Shown piece by piece: positions 46,340 to 56,809 of a stretch of 64,000 nucleotides of DNA. Each line of letters begins with the position of its first letter. The stretch's first letter is position 1. This DNA is from Zygaena filipendulae (taxonomy: Eukaryota; Arthropoda; Insecta; Lepidoptera; Zygaenidae), in contig OU015655.1 in assembly GCA_907165275.2 (NCBI GenBank), forward strand, positions 9,374,501 through 9,438,500, read 5' to 3'. The translations under genes were made by a program, and so were the position numbers. Below the pieces are notes generated by a model. The model was given only the letters and a program-made list of their open reading frames with translations. It made no database searches and was not told the DNA's origin.

Positions 46340-46515
46340 GGGTAATTTAAGTAGCTTTACTTAGATTAAACTTAGGTTAAATGGTAGTCTATGTGCTTTT
46401 CCGTAATTTTGACAACGTGTATGCAAAATTTTATGATGTTCGGTTGAGTGGTTAAGGCGTGAAAGCGTTACAAGCAAACAAACGAATGAACTCACATTCA
46501 CCTTTAAGAAGGATT
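46340..46515 (+). mobile_element. SINE-like element, body and tail
   Basis: ATGGTAGTCTATGTGCTTTT, CCGTAATTTTGACAACGTG, ATTTTATGATGTTCGGTTGA, GGCGTGAAAGCGTTACAAGC. Its first part recurs inverted, nearly exact, at 47,071-47,100. Confidence 0.7.
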
Positions 46516-47037
46516 AAAACACACTAAAAAAACTGTTGATATTATTTTTATTATTACTTAATCAAAATACCTACTGATGTATGGAAAAATCTAAGTAAAG
46601 CTACAAAATATTATGTACATCACAAAATGTTTGAATACTCTTTATGATATATTTTTGGTAAATATGGAATGCTTGCAACATGCCCACTTTGCTATTGCAT
46701 TTCCCTATATTACATTCACTATGTGACCACCAACATTCCTTGCTCATAACGCGCGTGCCAGGAACACAATAACTACACTATCTAGATGACAAGAATTAGT
46801 ATTCTGTATGCTATAAGACACGTTGTCTATGTATTTTTTTTAAGTGAAACGTGAGGATTGTTATTTGGCCTTACTGTAATAATACCAAGATTCTTCGCGA
46901 ACTCAGTGTCGTGGGTTTAGCTATGTTTTATCAGAGATTAGCGCGTGAGGCGATAGTCATGGGTAAACCTAAGGTTGTAAAGAAATTATAAAGCATATCT
47001 TTACGTAATGACAGTAATCTAAAGCATAAAATCTTAT

Positions 47038-47066
47038 TAATTTATTTATTTATTTATTTATTTATA
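47038..47066. repeat. TTTA microsatellite
   Basis: About seven tandem TTTA units directly next to the inverted SINE fragment at 47,067. Confidence 0.85.
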
Positions 47067-47135
47067 GAAATTACGGAAAAGCACATAGACTACCATTTAA
47101 CTCCATAATTAACGCAAGTGAAACCGCGGGGACAA
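47067..47135 (-). mobile_element. SINE-like fragment, minus
   Basis: ATTACGGAAAAGCACATAGA then CTACCATTTAA is the reverse complement of 46,366-46,404. It continues TAACGCAAGTGAAACCGCGG then GGACA, the reversed head. With 46,340-46,515 it makes an inverted pair 550 bp apart. Confidence 0.7.
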
Positions 47136-47750
47136 TATAAACTCGACGAAGACTCTCGAACTGTTCACACGCTGCAAGCTACAATCACTACATTCTGATA
47201 AGAAAATATGTAGTGTTGTTATTGAGGTACCTACTTTATTAATGTACCTAATAAGTATTGCAGTGAAATCATCATTGCATCAACCAGTAGGTACCTATAA
47301 TCATCTTAGAAACAAAGAACCTGTTTTAGGACAGGTAAGATTATGTTTGCTTGTAACATCCGATTTGCACATTTTTAGTATCGTATCCCAAGATACTATT
47401 ACGACTAGATGTAAAATACACGCAAATTTTCTCGTAGCCCATATTTTAGTCTGATGTCGAACTAAATGGAGAATGGAGATTATAGTGATTAGTGGTAACG
47501 GTTTACTCCAGTACAGCAGTCATCTTGTACAGTCAACTTTATTCCAGTGCACTCCAAGATCGTTTTAACTAAAAACATACGTACATACAGCCGAACATAT
47601 GAAATCCTCCCTTTTTTTTGAAGTCAATTAAACTGGCTATACTTTATTCACTTACAATTTTGGCCAATATGCTTTAAAACAAGTCTAAAATACAATCAAA
47701 ATGACGAATTGGCAAAGTACATAATTATCAGAATGTATCAGTAAACCGTT
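47136..47750. other. Non-coding stretch
   Basis: No gene recognised. Confidence 0.4.
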
Positions 47751-48005
47751 ACCGCGGTTTTTACCCACGTTAGTTTCAGAGATCCCGCGAGAATTCCAGG
47801 GTAAGAGTAGGTAGGTATACCTTATTTCCTTTTCTGTACCCCTGAAAACGTATAGTATTCAAAATTGTATGCCGTTTCACCCGCGTAAAAAGTACCTACC
47901 CTGTGACCGTTTCTTGTACCCTTGACGACATGTATGCATAATTTCATGATAATCGAAACAGTAACAAACAAACAAATAAACTCATTTTACCATTTGTAGT
48001 AAGGA
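47751..48005 (+). mobile_element. SINE-like element(s), overlapping
   Basis: TACCGCGGTTTTTACCCACG, GAGATCCCGCGAGAATTCCA, TTCTGTACCCCTGAAAACGT, then a second start TGCCGTTTCACCCGCGTAAA and CTTGTACCCTTGACGACATG. It reads as one copy inserted in or recombined with another. Confidence 0.65.
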
Positions 48006-48774
48006 TGTACAATTTTGAATTTTGAAAGTGCAGTAGAAATTTTATATTAGTAATAATTATATAGAATGTCTTTGGTAATAAGTTATTTGGCAGCGTGCCA
48101 TACTTGACAATTAAAGGCCATACCTAACCGAGAGAAACGAGAACACTATCAGATTCAGGCAGTGCCCAAATTTTCAAGGACATCTGTAAGGAACATCGCT
48201 GACTGAGTGGCGTCAGAGTCGAGTCGGAGTCGCGTCTTGGTCGTGAGGTGGAAATGAAATGGAATTGAGACGCAAGCGGCTATTTCTTTACATTTCACAG
48301 AGTGGGTGTTAATAGAGAAAAAATGTAACGAATTCAAAACTAGAATATTTACAATGTGGTTAGTGTACAACCCAAAGGCGTAGTAAACGCGGGGGCACAA
48401 TGCGCGACTCCGTTGCAGCTTCAACTCGAGACGTCGTGACTTTTATAATAATTTACATACACCCTTCTTTACATATCTATCCATCGATTTCTTTTTAAAT
48501 AAAATATCTTAGAAGATTTGATTTTTAACGAGTGGCGCTGTGTAACGGGCGACGGGGAGCCCTTTAAGAATAGCTAGAGGAGGCGCGACGCTTCGTCGCG
48601 TCTGCCTCGATGGTGGTCGACGCAACTCTAGTTCCTGTGAGCGATACGCCTTAGCTGCTAATGTCAATAAACTCTCGCTTAGGAGCAAATATTATGATTC
48701 TTTGATATTAACCATGTGCAACAAAGCAAATTGTTTTTGTTCAAAAACATACTTGTTTATCAGGGAACTAAGGT
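48006..48774. other. Non-coding stretch with GC-rich patch
   Basis: 48,540-48,640 is GC-rich (GGGCGACGGGGAGCCC, GGCGCGACGCTTCGTCGCGT). The latter contains a small palindrome GCGACGCTTCGTCGC. No supported gene. Confidence 0.35.
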
Positions 48775-49003
48775 ATAAAAAACAAAATCTCTTGCAAATT
48801 AATGAAAAAATACTTAGATAAAGCGCATTAAAGTTTAGAAGTGGAGGCCTATAACGTCATAACTTCATATAAACTGGCCGTATATCAAATTAAGACATCA
48901 CGCATTTCGACTCAATGTATCGCCGTTACTTTTTGATTAAATAAAAAAAAGTGTCTAATGTTTTTTTATTATACGACGGACTAAAATGAAATCACCTATA
49001 GCA
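48775..49003 (+). mobile_element. M1 MITE, copy 5 (decayed)
   Basis: ATAAAGCGCATTAAAGTTTA, CGACTCAATGTATCGCCGTT, ATACGACGGACTAAAA. Both octamers are mutated here (AACGTCAT and ACATCACG), and the left end is lost. Confidence 0.7.
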
Positions 49004-49013
49004 TAGTACTTTA

Positions 49014-49140
49014 GATTAGCATTCCCTGCGGTTTTACCCGCGCGAAATTGTGATTTACGCGGGATCTGGGATGGAAATCCTTTCTTAGCTGACGTACCTT
49101 TATACTTTTTAAAACCTGCCTACATGCCTTTCAGCTTCAT
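49014..49140 (+). mobile_element. SINE-like fragment
   Basis: TTAGCATTCCCTGCGGTTTT, ACCCGCGCGAAATTGTG, ACGCGGGATCTGGGATGGAA. Head only; lies next to M1 copy 5. Confidence 0.6.
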
Positions 49141-50737
49141 CCGTCCATATCAAAGTATATTAACCACAAACATTAGATTCCTATCTCATGCTTTTAGGGT
49201 AGGTATGTATTTTTTTAAACATTTCATCAAACTATACCTACGCTTTATAAAGAACCCTCTCGTCCAATTTCAATGTACTAGACCTAGTGATTAGGGATGG
49301 TAGTTCATATATGCAGTCAGTTTCTTCTTTTTAGGTATTTTTTTCTTTTTATGTAAATATATATTATTTTTTACTACTTTAATTTAATTAAGAATTTTAG
49401 TAGTTCTAATTTGCATACTATTCAGTGAGAACTCTGATGCCAAAAAGACTCCGGTTACGTTCGGTATAACCGGATATCTTAAAAACGGAAGTAATATTCA
49501 TAGCTACCCTCATCCCCCACTTATGTTAGCAGCAGCTAAAGCATCGTATCCGCTGGTCGGAAAGGGAATCGAAGTTGGGACAAAAACCCGAACACTTGTG
49601 CACGTGGGGCGCCTAGATGATGCGCAATAAGGGTTTTTAAACGAGTCTGCACTCGTATTATTGTATTTTTTTATATTAAATCGTATGCTTTTGGTTTCCG
49701 TTTCATTGACGTGACGGATGTGGATTGAAGTGGAACGATATTTTGACGTCCCGGTCAAACCTAGCTAGGCTGTTGCGCGGGTGGCTAAAAGTAGCTGACA
49801 AAAAAAACACATCGCATCGCAACGCACAGCTAGTACACATTAAATAATAACGTTAATAAAAAATATGATCTATTTTTCACCTGCTATTTGGAAATTGGTA
49901 GAGTAATTGTGGAAAAACGTAATTTTTCGTTTAATAGATATTTTTTTTACCTAAGCAGCTATAAATACCGTTATGTGAGTATGTCAGTGAAGTATATCTT
50001 TTTCTAGATTTCTCCGTTTTCTCTCTGTAAGGAAAACTCGGCAAAAAGGTGGTTAAAGCTTAAACCTACTACGCGACGGTCTCTTTATGGAAAACAAGTA
50101 ATGTGCAAGTATTCGCAGGCTTTTCTTGTTGGTGATTTTAAATGTAAGAAAGACCTTTCTATAATTTTCTATAATACCAACATTAATTCATTCAACATTT
50201 TTATTTCCGACCGTGAAACCAATTAAAATAAACACTCCGTATAGAGGAGGCATTCTCATACTTGACTCTGTTACAAATGTGATAACCAAAACAAAGTACA
50301 TTATATTATGTGCATACCTATATGCATTAGAAAAACAAAGTCGAAACTACAATAACAATGAAAAAACACTTCCATCCTGCTCTTGCACCCATTAGAGTGA
50401 GTGAGAAGAGTACACAACGAGTGCTTAATCGAATGCCTTTTCCACACTAGAAACTTAGAAGAAACCGCATTGTAAATCATTGTGGTTAAATATTTATTTA
50501 AGGAATGTTTGAGGAACAATAATATGAGAGCACTTTTAAGTTAGGTATTATGAACTTATAAATTATTTTATTATCTATTCACTATGTTAATGTAACCAAA
50601 ACAAACTTAGTTTATGTCCTTTATAATATTACAATAGTAACTGAAATGTACCTAAGATCGGTAAATTTTTACGATTTGCATAATTAACACCGGAATTGAT
50701 GTTGTTTTTCCTGTACCTTTATGTATTATAGCCCTAT
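49141..50737. other. Non-coding stretch
   Basis: No gene recognised. The minus-strand open frame at 49,510-49,758 has no motif. Confidence 0.4.
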
Positions 50738-50738
50738 T

Positions 50739-50973
50739 GGACATAGATAAGCAATAGTGTGTTAACCCACACAGGAGAAATTTTGAGTAAATCGTATTTT
50801 AAAAGTAGGAGCGCCATTTGTGTCAACATTTTTTATGTTCAATATTTAGTTACATATTTAAGCAATTTAATAAAGTAAACACATAATTAAAAAACGTTCC
50901 CTAACTCTCAATAAATCGTTCTGAATCAATAACTTAATTTTGTGGGTTAACATGTTATTGCTTATCTGCATCC
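50739..50973 (+). mobile_element. GATAAGCAATA MITE, copy C
   Basis: Same ends and interior as copy A at 4,674: GATAAGCAATAGTGTGTTAA at the left, GTGGGTTAACATGTTATTGC then TTATC at the right, and ATAATTAAAAAACGTTCC inside. CCTATT occurs at both borders (50,733-50,738 and 50,972-50,977), overlapping the right end by two bases. Confidence 0.88.
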
Positions 50974-52126
50974 TATTAGGACTAGGTTAACTGATTGTGA
51001 CATTTTTCTAATTCACAGTCCCCGGGGTAGACAGGTAACCCCTAAATTGACAAGGGCAAACCTACGGAACACTTAAGTATGTAGGTAGATACTAGATATA
51101 CATAGTATATTTATTTTATTTGAGGAATAAAATGCCTACAAGACATGAATTTTAGTTACCTACATGCTTAGATAAGCAATTTGGATGGTACCAATTTATA
51201 TAGCGTGGGAAATTATTTGAACTACGATTGCTTTAATTACGTTTTGTGCTAGCTCAGCATTGATATCATCGGCATCGGCATACTTAATGCTTCATGACTA
51301 GGTACTTCAAAAGCAATTAGGTACAAGAAATACAATCTTTTCCTCTCTTTATGATTTAAAATTAATTAATTGAAGCTTCTTAGCTGAGTGGCACGGCCGA
51401 AAGACCAATAAGTAGGTATAAGATTTCAAATAGATGTTTTCTTTTTTATTTGCATCGGCACATCGGCATAAAAATCTTGCTCAAATTATAAAATAATATC
51501 TCAAAAGGGATTATACCTCTTATGTGATAAGTTACAACTATAATTATAAAAACACAGCAACGATAGAACGCTAAAACAATACTGGTATTAAAATTGTAAG
51601 CACTTTAACGACTTATAAGACCTCCAATGAACATCTTGTGAACAAAAAATAAACATTTCATGCTAAGTATAAAATATGTACGTACTATATGTAGGTATAC
51701 GAATCCGTACGTACTTAGCTACCTGTCTGTATAGAGACACATACTTGATTATTGTAGATAGGTTCTGTTATTTTTTGTAATGATGATTTTTTATTAATAT
51801 AAAATAATTAAAAGAAAAACATCGCTATGTTCACGTGTTAGTGCACCGCCAGCATATAACATAAAAATAGGTACAAAAACTCAAGGATACATTAATACAT
51901 AATAATTATTCAATTTATTCCACTACTATACATAGGTATAAATAAGTTATATATATTTTTTTAAATTGAAGACTGATTTTGTTTTCACTTTATAGTAAAC
52001 AATAAATTTAACTGACAGTAGGATGTCCAAGTTTCACGTTATTTGTATCAAATCATTATTATTTTAAAGTCTTCAAAAATGTACGGTATAAGAGTTGTTT
52101 GAAATAACTGAGATAAAGACTCCTAC
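50974..52126. other. Non-coding; possible intron 1 of the minus-strand gene
   Basis: No further exon was found. AGATAAGCAAT near 51,170 resembles a lone MITE end but has no partner. Confidence 0.35.
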
Positions 52127-52193
52127 CTCTCTCTTGGAGTTCAGCCTGGCATCCAAGCGCGGCCAGGAGAAGCAAACCCGTCACTTGCCACAT
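52127..52193 (-). CDS. First coding exon of a secreted or membrane protein (partial)
   Basis: On the minus strand ATG (52,193-52,191) follows the purine-containing context GACA. It encodes MWQVTGLLLLAALGCQ and then AELQER, 22 codons plus one base, ending at a strong donor GAGAGAG|GTAGGAGT (52,127/52,126). Residues 6-13 (GLLLLAAL) are a hydrophobic core and GCQA|E is a plausible signal-peptidase site, so this looks like a classic signal peptide exon. Codon third positions are GC-rich, unlike the AT-rich surroundings. The GC-rich DNA at 52,200-52,460 on its 5' side suits a promoter. The product cannot be named from a signal peptide; later exons were not found within the window and would lie at lower coordinates or beyond it. 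A chance open frame is possible but the combination is good. Confidence 0.5.
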
Positions 52194-52199
52194 TGTCCA

Positions 52200-52490
52200 C
52201 GGTCACACAATCACGCTGAAGAACATGCTAAGAAACGTGGTAATGTATATCAAACATCACATTTGACACGGACAGTTCACTTAACACCGCAATGCGAGGA
52301 GTACGCGTCTGGCTCTATCGGTAGCGCAAATTGAATGACGTTGCTTTGGAACCCGGCGCGTACGCACCGCGCGCGCGTCGCTCACGATACCAGTGCAAAG
52401 ACTTAACGCCCAACTCGCAGAGCAGAGGCGGCATGTCTTTGAGATAAATACGATCGTACAGGGTGGATCACTATCCACTGACGATTAACA
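52200..52490 (-). promoter_or_regulatory. Putative promoter and 5' UTR of the 52.1-kb exon
   Basis: Contrasts with its AT-rich flanks: CGCGCGTACGCACCGCGCGCG around 52,350-52,375 is unusually GC-rich. On the minus strand TCAGT (insect initiator core) occurs near 52,475-52,483 and TATTTAT near 52,445. No element is strong enough to fix the start of transcription. Confidence 0.3.
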
Positions 52491-52734
52491 GTGTGTCACT
52501 TGTGCCTATGCATATTTGATACTAGCTGGTGTCGAGTGCTTCGTTCCATTTAATGTAGATTTTTGAAGTGAAAATTTCTTTAGTCTATCGTTGAGTTTTT
52601 AAAATCAATGAAACAAAAAAGCGACACTTAAAAGAGACAACCACATATATCTATAGAATATAACGTACGCGTGGTATGAGTGTTAATAGTCATAACAATA
52701 TTAATACCTAAATATATAAAGGATTCACTTCTGC

Positions 52735-52905
52735 CGGGTGATTTTAATTATTTTTCTACCACATACTCATCACGTACAAAATACTTTTTTCTGGATGAAA
52801 GGTACCCACCCTATATCCTTTTCTGTACTCTATGACAACGTGTATAATATGTTCAGTTGACTAGTTAAGACGTGAAAACGTAACACACAAACAAACTCAT
52901 ACAAC
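52735..52905 (+). mobile_element. SINE-like remnant
   Basis: TATATCCTTTTCTGTACTCT, ATGACAACGTGTATAATATG, TTAAGACGTGAAAACGTAAC, then ACAAACAAACTCAT. Body and tail survive; the head is lost. Confidence 0.55.
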
Positions 52906-54480
52906 AACATACAACCCCGTAAAGATCCATAAAGATACAGCTGTGTATACTTTAAATTTATACTTTATCTTTCTTGCGTCTGTGTCAGTATGAGCAAAAG
53001 ATACTGTTTAGTGTAAGAAAAAAGCCTTACTGTTTAAATTAATTTAATAAAATCTGACTACAATATTTATGTTTGTACATCATTGTAATATTTTAAAAGG
53101 CACGTCAAGTCTACAAGTCAACTTAATCTTTGATTAGCGTACCATCGTTCAGAGAGGCTGTGTGAGTTGTTCACTGGGAGCGGCGCAGACGCAGGTAAAG
53201 CCTCCGGGGCACGCTGAATGCCGCTAGGGGTGAGGCGGTGGAGAGGGGGACGCGGAGAAGAGATTCTCAATGCACTTGCACCGTGGGGCTGGCATGAAAG
53301 GAGACATTCACGTGTTCCAAACCTTTTAAGCTTCAAGCTGTATAGAATTTATACAATGTTCAATGTTCACATATACCTAAGAAGAACATATTATTATTTT
53401 CAAAATAGGAATAATACAGATACCTCAAAAAAATTCGGTCAAGTGCAAAATTTTAGAAACTGCACCTTCGAAAGCCTTTTACAAAAACAGAGTTATAATT
53501 TAATAAATTAATTTGTGGTTTTATAAGAGAAGTATCGAGGAAAATGATTTTGCAATTAAGTACCTACATTGATTTCCGAGTAAAAACTGATAGAGCTCTG
53601 TGACAGATATAGTATATCAGATAAATACTAACGTACATACGAATGGTATCTGTGCTTATGACAATTGTATAATATAAATATAGAAACGTACGCAAAATAC
53701 TGGATATAAATATTTTAATATCCCAACAAATAAATTTTAATTTTAAACGGTATACGTAAGTAATACTGATGTCCACTAAATTTATAGTATAATTTATTGG
53801 TTTATTTTAAAGATACTTCTCACCGTTGTAACGACGGTCGCTTTCAAAGAAAAGTTTAAAATAAAAATTTATGCAAGGCAGTAAAGCAATAAGAGTTCAA
53901 CTCTATGACAGCTCTACCTTTACAATACAATCTTTAATACGCTGCGCTTATAAATAAAGTTCAACAATAATTGTCTTTGCGTATTCGAACTAATAATATA
54001 ATAACGCCACAAAGACGGAGCAAGAGGAGTTTCTCATTTCTAACTCCACACGGGAAGATAAACTGTGTTGTGGTGACTACAGAAATATGCACATATTTGC
54101 TCAGCTACGGTGAAACTGACAAGACAGGCGTATTTTGGTATGATAAAAACTGCTGTCAGGAACAAGGTTTTTTGTTTGAACGCCTTTTCATCACTTCCGA
54201 ATGTAATTTTAAAAGTTAGGGAAAAGTCACATTTAACAAGCATGGCGGGCAGCGCTTGACGAATATCCGAACTACGCCGAACAGAACCGAACTTCTCGAT
54301 TTGCATGGAGGGGGCATAACAGATTTCCTTTTTCCTTTCCTTTCTTGATGCGAGACGATTTCTACTTCGTTCCAAAAGTCGACAAATCTCGGACTCTCCA
54401 CCTTTATTTTCCTCCACGTTTACATAAGTATAACTGATATCAATTAAAAAAATACCATCCTGGTGGGAGGGATCAAAGAC
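52906..54480. other. Non-coding stretch
   Basis: Contains a GC-rich patch at 53,150-53,330 (GGAGAGGGGGACGCGGAG). A minus-strand 125-codon open frame lies at 54,040-54,417 and has no domain, with an Arg/Lys/Glu-rich start. No gene is called. Confidence 0.35.
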
Positions 54481-54544
54481 CTTAGCCGCCTTTTTGGTTT
54501 AATCTAAGCTCAGAAGACCGATGGAGTGAGAGAAGCCTGAACGC

Positions 54545-54700
54545 GACGCGGCCGCGCGGAAGGCCGCCGCGGCGCTGCGCTGGGCCGACGACATTGCGCA
54601 GGTGGCTGGACCCGCGTAGATGCGCCAAGCTACCGACAGAGAACACTGGAAGAGGTTGGAGGAGGCCTATGCCCGAAAATGGGTATCTCACCTAAATTAA
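54545..54700 (+). pseudogene. C-terminus of an RTE-like LINE reverse-transcriptase ORF, broken
   Basis: Translates as ...LRWADDIAQVAGPA*MRQ ATDREHWKRLEEAYARKW to a stop at 54,698-54,700. The RWADDI..VAG..WM..A.DR..W..LEEAY..KW pattern is the extreme C-terminus of non-LTR retrotransposon ORF2 proteins of the RTE/BovB-like type common in Lepidoptera. A TAG (54,617-54,619) stands where the family has the conserved Trp, so the copy is dead. Upstream sequence (54,480-54,545) is too diverged to read. The element's 3' tail is displaced by a nested SINE. Confidence 0.75.
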
Positions 54701-54708
54701 CTTATAAG

Positions 54709-54860
54709 CATACTAGCGACCCGACGTCAATGTCTCCCTTCTGAATCACTCTTATTGATAAAAACATTACTAAGATCCGTTGCGTTTCATAAGATTTCAA
54801 CGTACAGCAGAGGGACAGATGGCGGGAAGCGTCTTTCTTTTATACTTACTATGTAGAGAA
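54709..54860 (+). mobile_element. SINE of a second family, nested in the LINE
   Basis: CATACTAGCGACCCGACGTC, GATCCGTTGCGTTTCATAAG, GGGACAGATGGCGGGAAGCG, ending CTTTTATACTTACTATGTAG. These blocks belong to a different lepidopteran SINE with the ACTAGCGACCCG head. It sits immediately after the LINE stop codon and before the LINE tail. Confidence 0.6.
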
Positions 54861-54984
54861 AACAATATCAAGTACCTACTGGATTGAATAGAATCACTAA
54901 TAATAAATCAAATTTTATAAAGTACGTATAATTTTGTAATCGAATAAATATATATTTATAATGATAATCATATAATTGAATTAT

Positions 54985-55098
54985 AGTATTAAAGTGAAAA
55001 CGTGGTTAAAATAAGATAAATTAATTAAGTGATTTAATTATTTGCTTTGTAATGCATGTGTATTATTGTGAGACATAAAGGCTTTATTATTATTATTT
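54985..55098 (+). mobile_element. RTE-like LINE 3' UTR and tail
   Basis: ATGCATGTGTATTATTGTGA then GACATAAAGGCTTTATTATT, ending in TTA repeats, matches the usual RTE 3' end. It continues the LINE interrupted by the nested SINE. Confidence 0.6.
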
Positions 55099-56170
55099 GA
55101 TTACATACATGACTCCCATATACCTACTCGTGATCAATAGAAAACGAAAAGTTTCTTCGCATCCTCGTTTCTTTGGATGAGTTGAGGAAAAAATAGAACA
55201 AACGTTGATTCGAAATATTGTTCACTAAACTTTTCTGCGAATTGTCCATCAGCGTTACAAATGACGGGGAATCACTTTTAATTGATTTTGTATTTCATAC
55301 TTGAACAATAGTAGAACAAGTTTTATAACATACAACCAATTAAAGACGTCTAGGCATACATTGCTTTGTAATCGAAGTGATACATTGCAAGAATAGTGAC
55401 GTCATCGCCACCACCGCCTCGAAATCGGACTCTGCCTCATTGACTGTTTAATTGTACGGTATTGGTCTCCTGCTCACAAGGCGTTACATAGAGACACAGA
55501 TAATATAATACTATACATAGGCATATCCAATCTCTATAGTCTATACTATCGCTTTTCTATCAAAAGTCAATAAATAGTATAATTAAAAAATATTTTCTGG
55601 GTTAGGTACCTATCAAAATTTTAAATGATGAGTATATTCTAACAAATTAACTTTTTGATAGGGAAATTTTCGTCTTTATTGCCGTCAAAAAGAGCCACAT
55701 TATGGGCCAAATTTGAATAAAAGATTTGACTTTGACTTGACTTTCAAAAATTTGCGAGCTTGCGTCCGCAGTATGAAGTGCTCCATGTAGATATATAATT
55801 TTTTTAATTTTTTTTATCAGAACAAAAAGCAGATGCACCAAATAATAAGAATGTTGATACCCACCTACCCGATTTAGAGTAAAACTGTGTTGCAGAATAT
55901 TATGGCTCATATTAATTATACAAAGAATTATCTTATTCTTAAAATATTTACCTGAATGAATTTAAATATTATGTTTCTACACCAGGACAAGGCTGTACAA
56001 AAACAATAAAAAAAAAAATCTAATAAAATTTGTAATAATCCAAATATTTTCGGTGGTGTCAACACAAGGTTACCCACAGCCTATCTAAGCACTAAGTTGA
56101 TAATTATAACCATGTTATACATACTACGTATATACCTACGTATGCAAATGTACATATATTTTCTAAACAT
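55099..56170. other. Non-coding stretch
   Basis: No gene recognised. TGACGTCA at 55,397-55,404. Confidence 0.4.
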
Positions 56171-56203
56171 ATGCATGCGAATCTTGCAATTCCGTGTGTG
56201 AAC
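56171..56203. mobile_element. Fragment of the 34.6-kb MITE
   Basis: GCATGCGAATCTTGCAATTC then CGTGTGTGAA differs by about two bases from 35,018-35,050. The rest of the element is gone. Confidence 0.6.
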
Positions 56204-56296
56204 TTTTTGACTTTTTTCATGGCTTCAATCTGCATTTTCTCAGTCACCTTTTAATTCTATGGGTGTAAGACGTACATAAGTATTTACTAATCTATA

Positions 56297-56805
56297 CACA
56301 CCGGCAGAATTAGCGGAACATAAAAAGGCAGAGTATAGAAATAATTACGTATATATATTAAAACAAATTATTATCAGGCATGAAGTAATAAACTAATATA
56401 CATCTTTTAACATCGTCTTTAAGAAGTTTTTAGTTAAATTTTATTAAAAGTAATCAAAATTAAAAAAAAATAAAAAAGTCTCTAGTTTGTGAGAACTCAG
56501 ACAATGTTGCAAATAAAAGTTGAATCACGAAGGGGAAACACACGTTATTAATCGTTCATTTATTTAGTGTTAAAATCACAGTAATCTTTAATTTGCAACA
56601 TTATTTGTGTACCCACAAATTAGAGAAAAAGTGTTTTTTTTATTATTATTTTAAATAAAATTTAATAATTTAATTACAAACTTTTAAAGTGTTAAAAGAT
56701 GTATATTAATTTATTACTTCACGTCTAATTATTATTTGTTTTAATATATATACGTAACTATTTCTATACTCTGCCTTTTTATGTTCCGCTAATTCTGCCG
56801 GTGTG
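56297..56805. mobile_element. Foldback DNA transposon with TATA target duplication
   Basis: 509 bp. The ends start CACACCGGCAGAATTAGCGG and end in the exact complement (CCGCTAATTCTGCCGGTGTG). Inverted similarity continues through AACATAAAAAGGCAGAGTAT and, with indels, for over 200 bp to near the centre. TATA lies directly outside each end (56,293-56,296 and 56,806-56,809). CAC termini with a 4-bp duplication would fit a Chapaev-type (CMC) element; that assignment is tentative. Non-coding. Confidence 0.88.
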
Positions 56806-56809
56806 TATA

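Noticed and set aside
48155..48424. 89-codon minus-strand frame
   Set aside because: No recognised motif and mixed AT/GC blocks; not supported as an exon of the 52.1-kb gene because no acceptor/donor pair fits a continuous frame.
51165..51190. AGATAAGCAAT resembling the end of the GATAAGCAATA MITE
   Set aside because: No TGTTAACCCACA follows and there is no partner end; probably chance.
54040..54417. 125-codon minus-strand open frame
   Set aside because: No domain, poor codon pattern in its second half, and a competing frame over the same DNA. Length alone is not convincing in a 64-kb window.
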